Notes: generated by a model not told the origin, from the sequence alone. Shown: positions 1 through 9,261, counted from the first letter of the stretch. The stretch is 64,000 nt of DNA from Streptomyces sp. NBC_00425 (GCF_036030735.1 NZ_CP107928.1:806001-870000); one strand, 5' to 3'. A program made the numbers and translations.

Positions 1-2
1 GC

Positions 3-578
3 CGATACCTGTCCGATGCCGAGTGCGCCGCGGTGATGTCGTGGCTGCGGGAGTCACCGCGGCGCCGCGTGCTGATCGACAGCGTCTACGACCTGGGAGT
101 CCCGTTCGCTGCCGGCACACGGCGATTGCTGGACACGGGTGCTGCGGTCCTCCTGCATTCGGTCACCAAGGGGTGGCTGTGGCCACGCACGTTCGGCGTG
201 GTTCTGCTCGGGCCGGCGCAAACCGAACTGGCCGCGGCGTTCCGGGCGGAGCCGCCGACGTCGGCCCAACTGAGGCTCGCCGACCGTCTGCTGACCGAGC
301 ACGGTGACGTGCCCCGGCAGGTCGTCGATGAACTGGCCGCACGGGCTGAGCGGCTGTTCGAGCGGCTGCCGGACGATGTGCTCGGGGCGATCCCCACGGC
401 GAGCCGGTCTTGTCCGGGCAACTACTTCTTCCCGGTCGGCATTCCAGCGGAAACGCTCCGGCGCGAGCGCGGGGTGCTCGCGATGCCGGTCAGCGTGTTC
501 GGGGAGAACAGCTGGTCCGGGTCCGTCCTGACCAGCCTCGCTGATGCTTTCGCCCCGACTCGGACGGGGGCACGTTGA
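3..578 (+). CDS. PLP-dependent aminotransferase, C-terminal part (5' end outside window)
   Basis: The frame is already open at base 3, so the true start lies upstream. The visible 191 residues look like the second half of a fold-type I aminotransferase. An H-S-V-T-K-G-W segment near visible residue 58 is the probable PLP Schiff-base lysine, followed by a WPRTFG stretch and a C-terminal small domain with a CPGNYFFP segment. Class I/II aminotransferases of this size act in the cytoplasm on amino acids or amino-sugar-like substrates; nothing visible tells the substrate. The family call is fairly secure and the specific function is unknown. Confidence 0.6.
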   Translation, partial: RYLSDAECAAVMSWLRESPRRRVLIDSVYDLGVPFAAGTRRLLDTGAAVLLHSVTKGWLWPRTFGVVLLGPAQTELAAAFRAEPPTSAQLRLADRLLTEHGDVPRQVVDELAARAERLFERLPDDVLGAIPTASRSCPGNYFFPVGIPAETLRRERGVLAMPVSVFGENSWSGSVLTSLADAFAPTRTGAR

Positions 579-662
579 ATCGCTGAAAGACGCGGCCCTG
601 CACGACGATGCGGACTCCGACGATCAGGAGTTCTGCGAGCCACGGCCGACTACGGTGCAGGG

Positions 663-1961
663 GTGAACGCTGCGCAGATCGAGGTCATGTCCCAGGTGCG
701 GGTCAGTAGCGGACATCCGGTCGAGCGGTTGGCCTGTCATCCGCGGCTTCCCCTGGTGGCCGGCTGGGACTCGGAGCGCCCTGGGGTGCACGTCTGGGCG
801 CACGAGGCGAGCCGGCTGCACGAAATCGCCTCCATCGGCGCCGAGTCGCGTGCCTACGGTGATGCCTTCGGCTCGGATCGCGAGCGACGAACACCCACTG
901 CGGCATGGCATCCCGACCTGCCACTGCTCGTCGTGGCCGACGAGGACCACGTGGTGCAGTGGACTCCTGCCGGGCTCAGCGAACCGGACGGCATTCCCGG
1001 CGCCGCCCGCTATCACAGTCTGGCATTCAGCCCTGACGGTCGGACGTTGTGGGCATCGCCGTCCTCAAGCGCTGACGCGGACAGTGCATGGGAGAGCTCC
1101 GACGTACTCGACCTCGCGTCCGCAACCGTCAGCACCGGACCGCGCTGGGACACAGGGGTGGCAGAGCATCCCGCCGGGGGGCTGGTGGCCACGCTGGCCA
1201 GCGATCAAGGCGCGACGTTCGGACTCTTCGCTCGGGTCGATCAGGATGCCGAGAACGGGTCCGCCGCGATGCGAGTCCTTCGCCGGGCGTTGATCCTCGA
1301 TGCCGACGGCTACGAGACGCCGATCTTCAGCACGGACGGACGTCATCTCGCGATCCGGGGCAACGCATACGGAAACTGCCTGCAGGTATTCGAGTTCCCC
1401 TCACTTCACAGCGTTCTGGCGACCACTCTCGGCGACCCAAGCCCCGGCTACCCATACCCGCAGGAGTGGCTCGACCAAATGCGGGCCTGGTCGCGGCACA
1501 ACATCGCGTTCGCGTCCCATGCTGCTGTGCTCTGGGTCGGAACTCCGACCGGGTCTCTGATCGAAGTCAACCTCCCAACGCTGCAGGCGGTCGAGCACGA
1601 TGTGCTCGCCGGCTCCCCGGTCACCGCGCTCGGCACCACTGCGACGGGCGAGCTCGTCGTCGCCGGCGGGACAGGCGACCTCGTACTCGTGTCCGCGCGT
1701 GTCGCCTGCGCAGAGCCCCTGGACACGGGTGCCGAGACGTCGACGGCAGCAGTTGCCGCTTTCTTGGCGGCCACCTCCGGCATCCCTGACGACGGCGACC
1801 TCGAGACGCACCTCGTCGTCACCGACGGAGCTCGTACCTGGGAGCCTGGCGATCTGAATGCGGTGACGACCGCAGCCGCAGCTGATCCCTCCTGGCTGCA
1901 GCTCGCAGCCGCCATCAACGACATGCACGTCCAGGACGAGGAACAACGCGCACCCGAATAG
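663..1961 (+). CDS. WD40/beta-propeller-like protein
   Basis: 432 residues from a GTG start. The protein has repeated WD-like blades, for example a segment ending GVHVWAHEA near residue 45, LAFSPDGRTLWAS near residue 125, and later segments on cell-value lookups. There is no signal peptide or membrane segment, so it is probably cytoplasmic. The start lacks a strong Shine-Dalgarno sequence and the alternative ATG at residue 9 cannot be excluded. It converges on another propeller gene with only 13 bases between the stops, suggesting a paired or duplicated module. No catalytic motif is visible; the role is probably protein-protein interaction. Confidence 0.6.
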   Translation: MNAAQIEVMSQVRVSSGHPVERLACHPRLPLVAGWDSERPGVHVWAHEASRLHEIASIGAESRAYGDAFGSDRERRTPTAAWHPDLPLLVVADEDHVVQWTPAGLSEPDGIPGAARYHSLAFSPDGRTLWASPSSSADADSAWESSDVLDLASATVSTGPRWDTGVAEHPAGGLVATLASDQGATFGLFARVDQDAENGSAAMRVLRRALILDADGYETPIFSTDGRHLAIRGNAYGNCLQVFEFPSLHSVLATTLGDPSPGYPYPQEWLDQMRAWSRHNIAFASHAAVLWVGTPTGSLIEVNLPTLQAVEHDVLAGSPVTALGTTATGELVVAGGTGDLVLVSARVACAEPLDTGAETSTAAVAAFLAATSGIPDDGDLETHLVVTDGARTWEPGDLNAVTTAAAADPSWLQLAAAINDMHVQDEEQRAPE

Positions 1962-1974
1962 TCGGCGGACGCGG

Positions 1975-4029
1975 TCAGCGTCCTGGGAGCGGGAGTTTGA
2001 GGACTCCGCGGTCGTGTCCGACGATCAGCTCCGGTCCTGCGGTGGCCAGGCAGGTGACCGCCACGTCCAGGGCGATGTGTTGCAGCGCGCCGGTCTCCGG
2101 TTCCCAGACCCGCAGTCTGCGACCCTGACGGCTGCCCGCGACCAGGACGGCACGACCGCCGTGCAGGGTGGCGCCGGTGATGACCGGCAGACCGGCGGTC
2201 CCCGTCGAGAAGGGCAGGCTGTCGCCGATCGGGGCGCCGGTGGCGGGGTCCCACAGCATGACCACACCACCGTTGTCCCCGGTGGCCAGCACCGTTCGGC
2301 CGTATGCGGGCACAGCAGCGACAGATGCCACACGGTGGTCGGCATCGGCGAGCGCACGTGCGCTCAGCTGGACGGCCGCGCCCTCTTCCCAGGGGTCGTC
2401 GACGGCCGGATCCCACACATGAAGGCGGCCCGCGGTGTCCGAGGCCGCGATCAGTGTGTGGTCGGCGGAGATCGGGACGGCGGCGATGGACTGGATGGGA
2501 CTGCCATAGGGGTTGAGGCGCCCGACGGACTCACCGGTGAGTGGGTCCCACAACCGGACCGCGCCTCGGGGGGTGGCGGTGACGAGCAGGGTCCGACCGT
2601 CAGGGACGGTCGCGGCACACATTCCGGTCACCCCGCCGAGCCAGTTGCCCGCCGGTTCACGGACCGACTGCCCCGTGACCGGATTCCACAGGGCGATGGT
2701 TCCGGTGTCGCCTCCGCTCGCCAGCAGGATGCGGCCGTCGGGCAGGAGCAGGGTCGTCATCGAGCGGATGCGGTCAGGGTGCCCGGGAAGGGGCGCATGG
2801 ACGAGTCGACCGTCGGCCATGTCCCACAGGCACACCACGCCCTTGGCGCCGGAGCCGGCGCAGGCACCGGCCACAAGCGTCGGCCGGCCGGGGCGGGATA
2901 CCACCGCCAGGGATTCCACACCCCCGGATGAGTCGGGCGCGGAATCCGAGAACACCGTGATGCGGCCCCAGGGTGTGCCCTGGCCCGCGAGCAGGGCGTC
3001 CCCCTCCTGCCGCAAGCGGGTCGCTGTCTCACCTGAGCGGCCGGCCGGCGGCTCCCCCGGGGCGGTCGACCCGTCGGCGTACGTCCCCACCTCCGTCGTA
3101 GGCTGCTGGGGGCGCGCACCGTCAGGGTTCTCCGCCAACCCGTCAGCGATCGACCACGTCCGTTCGCAGTCCCAGCAGCGGAAGTACCCGGTGAGCAACA
3201 TCAGTTCGCGGGCCCACTCCTTCTCGGCCCGATGCGGGGCGCCCACGACCGCGACCACGCCGGCAACCAGGCACAGGACGGCCTGCCCCGGCGTTTCGGG
3301 GGGTACTCCCGCCGCCGCGACCCGACGTGCCACCCGCAGAAAGGGCTCCCACCCCTCCCCCAACGCCTCCTCCTGCAACGCGGCGGCGATCCCGCCCCAC
3401 GGATGCTCCCCCTGGCGGACAGGAGCGGGAGCGGGCAGGGCCGGAGCCTCGAAAGGCGGACGCACCGGGTCCACGAAGAACTCGGGGAACTCGGTATCGC
3501 TCTCGCACCCGGGGCACACCAGCAGGAGGCCGTTCTCCCGTGGGGCGACAAGCTGCCACAACGCCTCGGCGGTGTGGTGACCGGCGAAGGCCGCACAGGA
3601 CAGTGCCAGGTGGGCGAGGACCTGCGCGGTGACGCTCTCTGCGGACCCCGCGGCGAGGAGGCTTCGGACGGCCGCCCGCTCGGCCAGACGCAGTGCGGCG
3701 TCGAACCCCGCCTCGAGATCACCGGGGACGGGGTGCCTGTCCTCCGCGGTCACGATGAATCCCAAGTCGACCCAGAAATCCACGGACTGCGCCGGAGGCA
3801 GGGCGGCGGCCGCGTCGACGATGTACGGAAGGGCCGCATAGGCCCCGTCGAACACGGTTCCGTCATCTATCAGGCCGTCGGTCATGTACGTCCAGGTCTG
3901 CCGCCATGCGTCGCCGGTCCCGGTGGCAGCCGCGGACGTCATCTGCTCCGCGAGCGCTCCCACGTCGGCCGCCGTCACACCGCGGAGGTCACGCCAACGA
4001 GGGCTTTGCAGGGGCAGCTTCGGAACCAT
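1975..4029 (-). CDS. WD40-repeat protein with Cys-pair N-terminal domain
   Basis: 684 residues from ATG. Residues 1-330 form a helical, Ala-rich domain containing two Cys pairs, CPGC at 172-175 and CWDC at 285-288. These could together bind zinc, although this is inferred. Residues about 350-684 hold at least six WD40 blades recognisable by LWDPxTG-type ends. No signal peptide or transmembrane segment is seen. In streptomycetes such propellers often serve as scaffolds or sensors, but no partner is encoded beside it except the convergent propeller gene. Confidence 0.7.
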   Translation of the reverse strand: MVPKLPLQSPRWRDLRGVTAADVGALAEQMTSAAATGTGDAWRQTWTYMTDGLIDDGTVFDGAYAALPYIVDAAAALPPAQSVDFWVDLGFIVTAEDRHPVPGDLEAGFDAALRLAERAAVRSLLAAGSAESVTAQVLAHLALSCAAFAGHHTAEALWQLVAPRENGLLLVCPGCESDTEFPEFFVDPVRPPFEAPALPAPAPVRQGEHPWGGIAAALQEEALGEGWEPFLRVARRVAAAGVPPETPGQAVLCLVAGVVAVVGAPHRAEKEWARELMLLTGYFRCWDCERTWSIADGLAENPDGARPQQPTTEVGTYADGSTAPGEPPAGRSGETATRLRQEGDALLAGQGTPWGRITVFSDSAPDSSGGVESLAVVSRPGRPTLVAGACAGSGAKGVVCLWDMADGRLVHAPLPGHPDRIRSMTTLLLPDGRILLASGGDTGTIALWNPVTGQSVREPAGNWLGGVTGMCAATVPDGRTLLVTATPRGAVRLWDPLTGESVGRLNPYGSPIQSIAAVPISADHTLIAASDTAGRLHVWDPAVDDPWEEGAAVQLSARALADADHRVASVAAVPAYGRTVLATGDNGGVVMLWDPATGAPIGDSLPFSTGTAGLPVITGATLHGGRAVLVAGSRQGRRLRVWEPETGALQHIALDVAVTCLATAGPELIVGHDRGVLKLPLPGR

Positions 4030-4289
4030 GGAGTGAGTCTCTCAGTCAGCGGTGACAGGCAAGGGGCATCGTCTCAGACAGGTCACCCCGCAGATCGAGC
4101 ACGCATGCAAAGACCTGCCCTCGGCGCCCTTCCTGGTCACCGCCGGACTCGCGACAACCAACCTGCCCGGCCTGCTCTGCACCGACCCTCGTAGGCCGGG
4201 GCGGGAGGCGATGCCTGCACCCAGCAGGCCGCCGGTGGCCTCCGCCGTGAACAGCAGGCCACGTCCTCGGGAGGAGTCGCGTCGGGCCT
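4030..4289. other. Intergenic, no gene seen
   Basis: 260 bases between the WD40 gene start and the reductase stop. Short open frames here lack ribosome sites and recognisable homology. It must hold the promoter of the minus-strand WD40 gene. Confidence 0.4.
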
Positions 4290-4886
4290 TCAGCGGGTGA
4301 TCGAGACCGCGAAGGGCGCGAATCCGCTGGACCGGATCACGTGTGGCACGAAGAGGATCGCGGCCTCGGTGGCCCTCGCGGTCTCGATGCCGCCGAGGTC
4401 CGTCATCCACTCCTGCCGCCAGCCGAGGTCGACGAGAAGCCCGCGTACGACCTGCTTGGCCTCCGGGTCCTTGCCGGAGAGGAAGGCGGTCGGCGTCTGG
4501 CCGAGCGCGGCGGGCGCGGTCATCACCGTGTAGAGCATCGTGTTGAGCGTCTTGACGACGCGCGTGCCGGGGAGGGCTTCTTGAAGGTGCTCCGCGAGGC
4601 TCGAGCCGGGGTAGAGCAGGCCGGCCGGCAATCCGTCCGGTCCGTCGACGGTGGCGTTGGAGACGTCTACGAGAATCTTGCCCTGCAGTTCCTCGCGCAG
4701 CGCGAGGAGTCGCTCCAGCGAGCCGGCGCCCGGGGTGGCGTTGATGACGATCTGCGCTGCCCGGGCGGCCTCGGCCGCAGAGCCCGGTGAGCGGTCCGCC
4801 ACCGTCACCTCGTGCCCGGCCTGGGTGAGGGCCAGGGCGAGGCTGCCGCCGACGCGGCCGTTTCCGAGAACGGCGATCATGGTCAT
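4290..4886 (-). CDS. NADPH/F420-dependent reductase-like NAD(P)-binding protein
   Basis: 198 residues. The start at 4886 is chosen because AAGGA lies about 10 bases upstream; a second ATG two codons later is possible. The N-terminus carries a Rossmann motif (IAVLGNGRVGGSLA), and the body matches the F420H2:NADP+ oxidoreductase / NADP oxidoreductase coenzyme F420-dependent family (VVKTLNTM segment). It follows the inositol-monophosphatase-like gene by 40 bases on the same strand, so the two are probably cotranscribed and controlled by the divergent LysR gene. The physiological substrate is unknown. Confidence 0.7.
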   Translation of the reverse strand: MTMIAVLGNGRVGGSLALALTQAGHEVTVADRSPGSAAEAARAAQIVINATPGAGSLERLLALREELQGKILVDVSNATVDGPDGLPAGLLYPGSSLAEHLQEALPGTRVVKTLNTMLYTVMTAPAALGQTPTAFLSGKDPEAKQVVRGLLVDLGWRQEWMTDLGGIETARATEAAILFVPHVIRSSGFAPFAVSITR

Positions 4887-4926
4887 GTTGATGTGATCCT
4901 TCCGGTGCTTGTCGTTGTCGCAGGGG

Positions 4927-5760
4927 TCAGCGAGAGAGGGTGGTGACGGCTTCGGCGTGCACGCCGGGCGCGGCGGCCAGGAAGCTCTCGCTCTGCGGGG
5001 TCCAGGGGCGTCCGTCGGCGTCGGTTGTCCGCCCGCCGGCCTCGGCGACGAGCAGCGCCCCGGGAAGCAGGTCCGCGCGGGCTCCCGCGAACTGCCAGAA
5101 GGCGTCGATCCGGCCGGCGGCCACGTGCAGCAGGTGCAGGGTGGCGGGCACGGAGGTCCGCACCACGAGCGCGTCGAAGAGCATCGCGGTGATCGAGGAA
5201 CCGATACGCCGTACGACCTTCTCGTCCTCGTCCGGCCTGGCCTGGCTCGTGGCAACGAGGCTCAGTCCGAGGTCCGTGGTCCGGGACACGTGCAGCGGGC
5301 GGCCGTCGAGGTGGGCTCCCCCTCCGGCGAGTGCGGTGTAGGTCTCACCGCTCAACGGCAGGTGCACTGCGGTGAGCACCGGCTGGTTGTCGCGCACGAG
5401 AGTGGCGGTCACCGCCCATTCCGGCAGGGCGTGCAGGTGGTTGACGTTGCCTTCGGCCGGATCCAGGACCCACCATTCGCCGGAAGGCAGGGCCCCGCCC
5501 GCGAGTTCGTCCTCCACGAAGCGGGCCTCCGGGCGCAGGAGTTCGAGGCGGGGGCGCAGGATCTCGAGGGCCAGGTCGTCGTTGGCGGCGAGCGCCCGCA
5601 TCAGCTCTTCGCGGGTCCGGTAGCGGACCACGTCGCCGAATCGCTCCCGCAGCGCGGAACCCGCAGCGCGCACGGCGATCGCCGTCTGGGCGAGCAGGTC
5701 GGCGTCCGACGCGGTACCGGCGGTTGCAGCAATCCCGGTGGTCTGAGTCGAATCGGGCAT
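4927..5760 (-). CDS. Inositol monophosphatase family protein
   Basis: 277 residues. Metal-binding motifs of the IMPase superfamily are recognisable: an acidic E-D-E at 83-85 and the D-P-x-E-G-x-x-N variant at 100-107 (the usual form is DPLDGTxN). The C-terminal LLxAEAGG segment is also present. The DPAEG form departs from classical IMPases, so the substrate may not be inositol phosphate. It is the first gene of a two-gene unit with the reductase and is divergent from a LysR regulator across 125 bases. Function beyond sugar- or nucleotide-phosphate hydrolysis is inference. Confidence 0.75.
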   Translation of the reverse strand: MPDSTQTTGIAATAGTASDADLLAQTAIAVRAAGSALRERFGDVVRYRTREELMRALAANDDLALEILRPRLELLRPEARFVEDELAGGALPSGEWWVLDPAEGNVNHLHALPEWAVTATLVRDNQPVLTAVHLPLSGETYTALAGGGAHLDGRPLHVSRTTDLGLSLVATSQARPDEDEKVVRRIGSSITAMLFDALVVRTSVPATLHLLHVAAGRIDAFWQFAGARADLLPGALLVAEAGGRTTDADGRPWTPQSESFLAAAPGVHAEAVTTLSR

Positions 5761-5858
5761 GGCGGTGCTCCCATCTGAAAGGGCGTGGTGAGGCGGACCG
5801 GGCGAGACCCGTGTTCTTTCGCGTCCGCATCTCGAAGGTAGGAGAGCGCATCATTAAC

Positions 5859-5872
5859 TACAAGTGCATGTA
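5859..5872. promoter_or_regulatory. Candidate LysR operator (TACA-N6-TGTA)
   Basis: A dyad TACA-AGTGCA-TGTA lies in an A/T-richer stretch between the divergent LysR gene and the IMPase operon, 14 bases before the LysR start. LysR proteins usually bind such dyads next to their own gene; the assignment is inferred from position and symmetry. Confidence 0.4.
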
Positions 5873-5885
5873 AAGCACGCCTAGG

Positions 5886-6794
5886 ATGACTCTCATGCAA
5901 TTGGACTTGAACCTGCTCGCCGCGCTCGATGCACTCCTGGAGGAAGGCAGCGTGGCCGGGGCCGCTGAGCGCCTGCACGTCACCGCCCCCGCGATGAGTC
6001 GAAGCCTCGGCCGGATCCGGCGCACGACGGGGGATCAGATCCTGGTGCGTACCGGGCGCACGATGACACCGACGCCTTACGCGATCGCCGTCCGGGAACA
6101 GGTGCACGAGCTGCTGCAGCAGGTCCGGGGCGTGCTGGCGCCGAGTCGCGACCTCGACCTCACGACGCTCGAGCGCACCTTCACACTCCGCTGGCACGAT
6201 TCGCTCGTCGCCCTCGGCGGCCCGGCGCTTCTCACGGCCGTACGGGAGCACGCACCCGGCGTGCGTGTGCGCTTCATCGCGGAATCGAGCACTGACACCC
6301 CCGGGTTGCGGCGCGGCGAGGTCGACCTGGAGGCGAACGCGAACCGCCCGACCGCACCCGACATCCGCGCCGAACGGGTGGCGGAGACCCGGCACGTCAT
6401 CGTCGTGCGGCGGGGACACCCGCTCACCCGAGTCAAGGCTGTCACCGCCGTGAGGTACGCCGCGGCCGAGCACATCACCGTCTCGCGGCGCGGGAGGCTC
6501 GGCAACGCCCTCGACGACGCTCTCGCGCGACTCGGCCTCACCCGACGTGTGGTGGCGTCCGCGCCGACCGAAGGGGCCGCGTTCGAGTTCGTGCGCGGCT
6601 CAGACCTGCTCGTCACAGCCCCCGAAGTGACGACGCGTTCAGCCGCCGCGGTTCTCGGGCTGACTCAGCTCCCACTGCCGCTGGAACTGCCGCCGGCTGC
6701 GGTGTACCTGTCATGGCATCAGCGCTATGACACCGACCCCGCACACGTCTGGCTACGCGATCTGGCGCGGAACGCGTTGACGGCCTCGACGTAA
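5886..6794 (+). CDS. LysR family transcriptional regulator
   Basis: 302 residues. The N-terminal winged helix-turn-helix is clear (LDLNLLAALDALLEEGSV, then a recognition helix containing APAMSRSLGRIR), and residues about 90-300 form the periplasmic-binding-like effector domain. It is transcribed divergently from the IMPase/reductase pair, the usual arrangement for a LysR protein controlling its neighbour. Two ATGs, at codon 1 and codon 4, are both plausible starts. The effector is unknown. Confidence 0.85.
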   Translation: MTLMQLDLNLLAALDALLEEGSVAGAAERLHVTAPAMSRSLGRIRRTTGDQILVRTGRTMTPTPYAIAVREQVHELLQQVRGVLAPSRDLDLTTLERTFTLRWHDSLVALGGPALLTAVREHAPGVRVRFIAESSTDTPGLRRGEVDLEANANRPTAPDIRAERVAETRHVIVVRRGHPLTRVKAVTAVRYAAAEHITVSRRGRLGNALDDALARLGLTRRVVASAPTEGAAFEFVRGSDLLVTAPEVTTRSAAAVLGLTQLPLPLELPPAAVYLSWHQRYDTDPAHVWLRDLARNALTAST

Positions 6795-6933
6795 CCCATG
6801 TGCTCGTTCGTGCAGCTCTTCCTGTCCTCCTGAAGGGCCGCGCCATTGCCCGCGCCCCTCGGACGCCGACGGCTGCGTCGGACGCCTCGGACGCCTCGGA
6901 CGCATCGGAGGAACCTGCCACATGAGACAGCCG

Positions 6934-7155
6934 CTAAGCCTTGGCTGGGTCGCTCCCCGGCTCCTTCACGATGCGATCGCCGACCGCGATCGACTTCCAC
7001 AGCCCACGGGCGAGGCGCACCTTCATGAACTGGCCGTCCTCACGCCTCAGTTCGATGAAGTGGTACATGTTCGCGCCATCGAGCATGCCCCGTGATTTCT
7101 CCTCGACAATGCCTTCCCAGGCGTCGTCCGATCCTGGTTTGCGGGATGTGAACAT
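6934..7155 (-). CDS. Small conserved actinobacterial protein
   Basis: 73 residues, with no signal peptide or membrane segment. The sequence has the look of a compact beta-rich domain of a small family widespread in streptomycetes (possibly the DUF7489 type): WEGIVEEKSRG near residue 13, MYHFIELR near residue 30, VGDRIVKEPG near the end. Function unknown. It stands alone between a LysR gene and another small minus-strand gene. Confidence 0.65.
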   Translation of the reverse strand: MFTSRKPGSDDAWEGIVEEKSRGMLDGANMYHFIELRREDGQFMKVRLARGLWKSIAVGDRIVKEPGSDPAKA

Positions 7156-7363
7156 GCCGCAAGCCTACGGAGGTCGACTGACGTGGTGCAGTGTCATCAG
7201 GCACGAACACTTCAGTACATATGTCCTGCGACCGGGCTCGCATACGTCGAGAACCCCACTCCGTGCTCGCGGTCGAAGTCAGGTGCCGCTCGATACAGAC
7301 AGCGCGACCGGATCCTCCCCTTCCTGCACTGCCTGACGAGCAGACACCCGACACCCGACACGG

Positions 7364-7750
7364 TCATGCGCGTTGCTGCGGCTCCTCCTGAAGGGCCGCC
7401 CGATGCTCCCGGCCCTCGGACGCGAGCGGCTCCGTCGGGCGACCCTCCAGCTCCCGCCGCCTCGCGGCCAGGGCCCTCGCGAGCATCTTCGCCCGGTAGG
7501 GATTCGCCGTACTGAGAGCCTTCGCCACCTCCACTGCCTCGTCCAACAGCGCCAACCGCCGCTCGGGCTCCTCCCCCACCAGCGGCGACGCGCTCGCCTC
7601 CACCAGGACGTACGCCAGCTTCGACCCGTACACCTCCGGCTCGACCTGCGTCAGGAGGCGGTAGATCCACAGTCCCTCGACACCGCGCACCACCCGCCGG
7701 TTGGCGCTGAGCAGCCTGACCCTCGCCAGCACCACCATGTTCTGATCCAT
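7364..7750 (-). CDS. Conserved hypothetical protein
   Basis: 128 residues from ATG with an AAGGGGG Shine-Dalgarno a few bases upstream. It is helical and Leu/Ala/Arg-rich, with tetratricopeptide-like spacing in the middle (RRLALLDEAVEVAKALS) and a charged C-terminus. There is no signal peptide, membrane segment or catalytic motif. I do not recognise the family. The strong ribosome site and typical codon use support a real gene. Confidence 0.55.
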   Translation of the reverse strand: MDQNMVVLARVRLLSANRRVVRGVEGLWIYRLLTQVEPEVYGSKLAYVLVEASASPLVGEEPERRLALLDEAVEVAKALSTANPYRAKMLARALAARRRELEGRPTEPLASEGREHRAALQEEPQQRA

Positions 7751-8187
7751 TGTTCCCCCTTCGTCCCGCCACCCCCCGGCCGGCGCACGTCACACGGCGC
7801 GACAGCACGGCGATCGCCCCGACAGCCGAGTAGGGCTGCCGACACGTTGACCGGAGAGTGGATGACGACGAGTTTCGCGCGCGAAATCGGCCGCGGCAAG
7901 GTCGAACGGACGTGCGCTGGGTCCTACCGAAACCACCTCCGAACAGGCATGATGGACCTGACACTCTCTCAAGTCCCCTCTTCATGCCACTCACGTGGAC
8001 ACAGGCGTACGCCCGGGGCCTCCCGCCGGGGTGCGGACCCGATCGGCGATGTGCGCGTCTGCAGCTGCCGCTGAACCGCCGAGACAAGGGCGCGCCACCG
8101 CATCGACGGCCGGTGCTGCCCTGCGAACGGTCCGCCGATGAGTTTCCGGCGGTTGTGCGGTCTACCCGTCAACGAAGGGAGCGCACC
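7751..8187. other. 437-base intergenic region with a perfect 14-bp palindrome
   Basis: No convincing gene is present between the divergent small ORF and the reductase gene. Bases 7873-7886 are a perfect palindrome, TTTCGCGCGCGAAA, which may be an operator. Open frames through this stretch lack ribosome sites. Confidence 0.4.
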
Positions 8188-8796
8188 ATGCGCAAGATCA
8201 TTGTTTGCACGTTCCTGACGCTGGACGGCGTCATGCAGGCGCCGGGTGGTCCGGACGAGGACGCCGAGAGCGGCTTCGAGTACGGCGGCTGGCAGAAGCC
8301 GGTGACCGACGACGAGGTCGGCGCGGCCGTCTCCGGTTGGTATGAACACTCCGACGCGATGCTGCTCGGCCGCAAGACGTACGAGATCTTCGCGTCGTAC
8401 TGGCCGACCGCCGATCCCGACAACCCGTTCACGCACCGGATGAACAGCATGCACAAATACGTGGCGTCTCGGACCCTGACGTCCGTCGAGTGGCAGAACT
8501 CCACGCTGCTCCGGGGAGACACCGTCGACGCCGTACGCAAGCTGAAGGCGTCCGACGGCGGCAGCCTCAACGTCGTCGGCAGCGGCGACCTCGCCCAGAC
8601 GCTCATGCGGCACGACCTCGTCGACGAGTACCGGCTGACCGTCCACCCGGTGATCATCGGCACCGGCAAGCGGCTGTTCGCCGACGGTGCGATCCCCAGT
8701 GCGCTGGAGCCGGTCAGCGTGACGACGACGAAGGGCGGCACCGTCGTCGGCGTCTACCGGCCGAACGGCAAGCCCAGCTACGACAGCTACCAGTAG
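8188..8796 (+). CDS. Dihydrofolate reductase / RibD C-terminal domain family protein
   Basis: 202 residues. The ATG at 8188 is preceded by AAGGGAG at the right distance, although the frame is open further upstream. The N-terminus (IVCTFLTLDGVMQAPGG) and the central LLGRKTYEIFASYW segment are typical of the RibD_C/DHFR-like reductases common in actinobacteria, as are the late GSGDLAQTLM and HPVIIGTGKRLF segments. These are cytoplasmic NADPH-dependent oxidoreductases, mostly of unknown substrate, and not true folate enzymes. Confidence 0.85.
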   Translation: MRKIIVCTFLTLDGVMQAPGGPDEDAESGFEYGGWQKPVTDDEVGAAVSGWYEHSDAMLLGRKTYEIFASYWPTADPDNPFTHRMNSMHKYVASRTLTSVEWQNSTLLRGDTVDAVRKLKASDGGSLNVVGSGDLAQTLMRHDLVDEYRLTVHPVIIGTGKRLFADGAIPSALEPVSVTTTKGGTVVGVYRPNGKPSYDSYQ

Positions 8797-8808
8797 CGCT
8801 CTGTCAGG

Positions 8809-8975
8809 TCATGCCCGCAACGTCAGGGGCGGCCGGAGCCGGAGGCGAGCCGAGATGACCAGGGTTCGGCAGCGGCGGGCGTGTCGGCCGTAGCGGACGG
8901 CCAGGGCCTGGTTGTGCTTGAGCTTGTTGCGGCATCGCTCGACGACGTTGTGGCACCGGCAGACGGACCGGTTGA
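8809..8975 (-). pseudogene. IS5-type transposase, C-terminal remnant
   Basis: Read on the minus strand, this gives NVVERCRNKLKHNQALAVRY and then about 28 more residues to a TGA at 8809-8811. NVVER-x-x-NKLK is the C-terminal signature of IS5/IS1182-like DDE transposases. The rest of the transposase is missing, so this is a dead fragment. It ends 12 bases after the reductase stop and abuts a long inverted repeat. Confidence 0.6.
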
Positions 8976-8991
8976 ACCGATCGAACCGGGT

Positions 8992-9059
8992 GCGGGCGGT
9001 GACCGAGTCGTTGCCGGCCCCTCCGCCGAGGGGCCGGCAACGACTCGATCACCGCCCGC
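8992..9059. repeat. Near-perfect inverted repeat, 31-bp arms, 6-base loop
   Basis: The left arm 8992-9022 and right arm 9029-9059 are reverse complements with a single mismatch, separated by CCGCCG. The arms are too long for an ordinary terminator. Sequence outside the arms is also weakly inverted (TGAACCGA on both sides), suggesting two head-to-head copies of IS debris. Confidence 0.8.
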
Positions 9060-9261
9060 GATTCACCGGTCGGTTCATGACGACGCACAACGAACTTGCC
9101 GGCGCGCCCCAACCATCTTGGGGACACGACCCGGCGAAGCATCTGTCCCGTGACGGGATTCGACGCGGTGCCGTCGGCCCTCCCACCCCAATGGAAGGGC
9201 CTACGGCGCCACCACGACCGACCGCGTGCTTATCAGGTGCCCGCGGTGGGAGCGGCAGTGA
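9060..9261. other. Intergenic, no gene seen
   Basis: About 200 bases with possible plus-strand transposase debris mirroring 8900-8990, but no intact reading frame that I can support. Confidence 0.35.

Noticed and set aside
30..600. Short minus-strand frames opposite the first gene
   Set aside because: Shadows of the aminotransferase frame with no ribosome sites.
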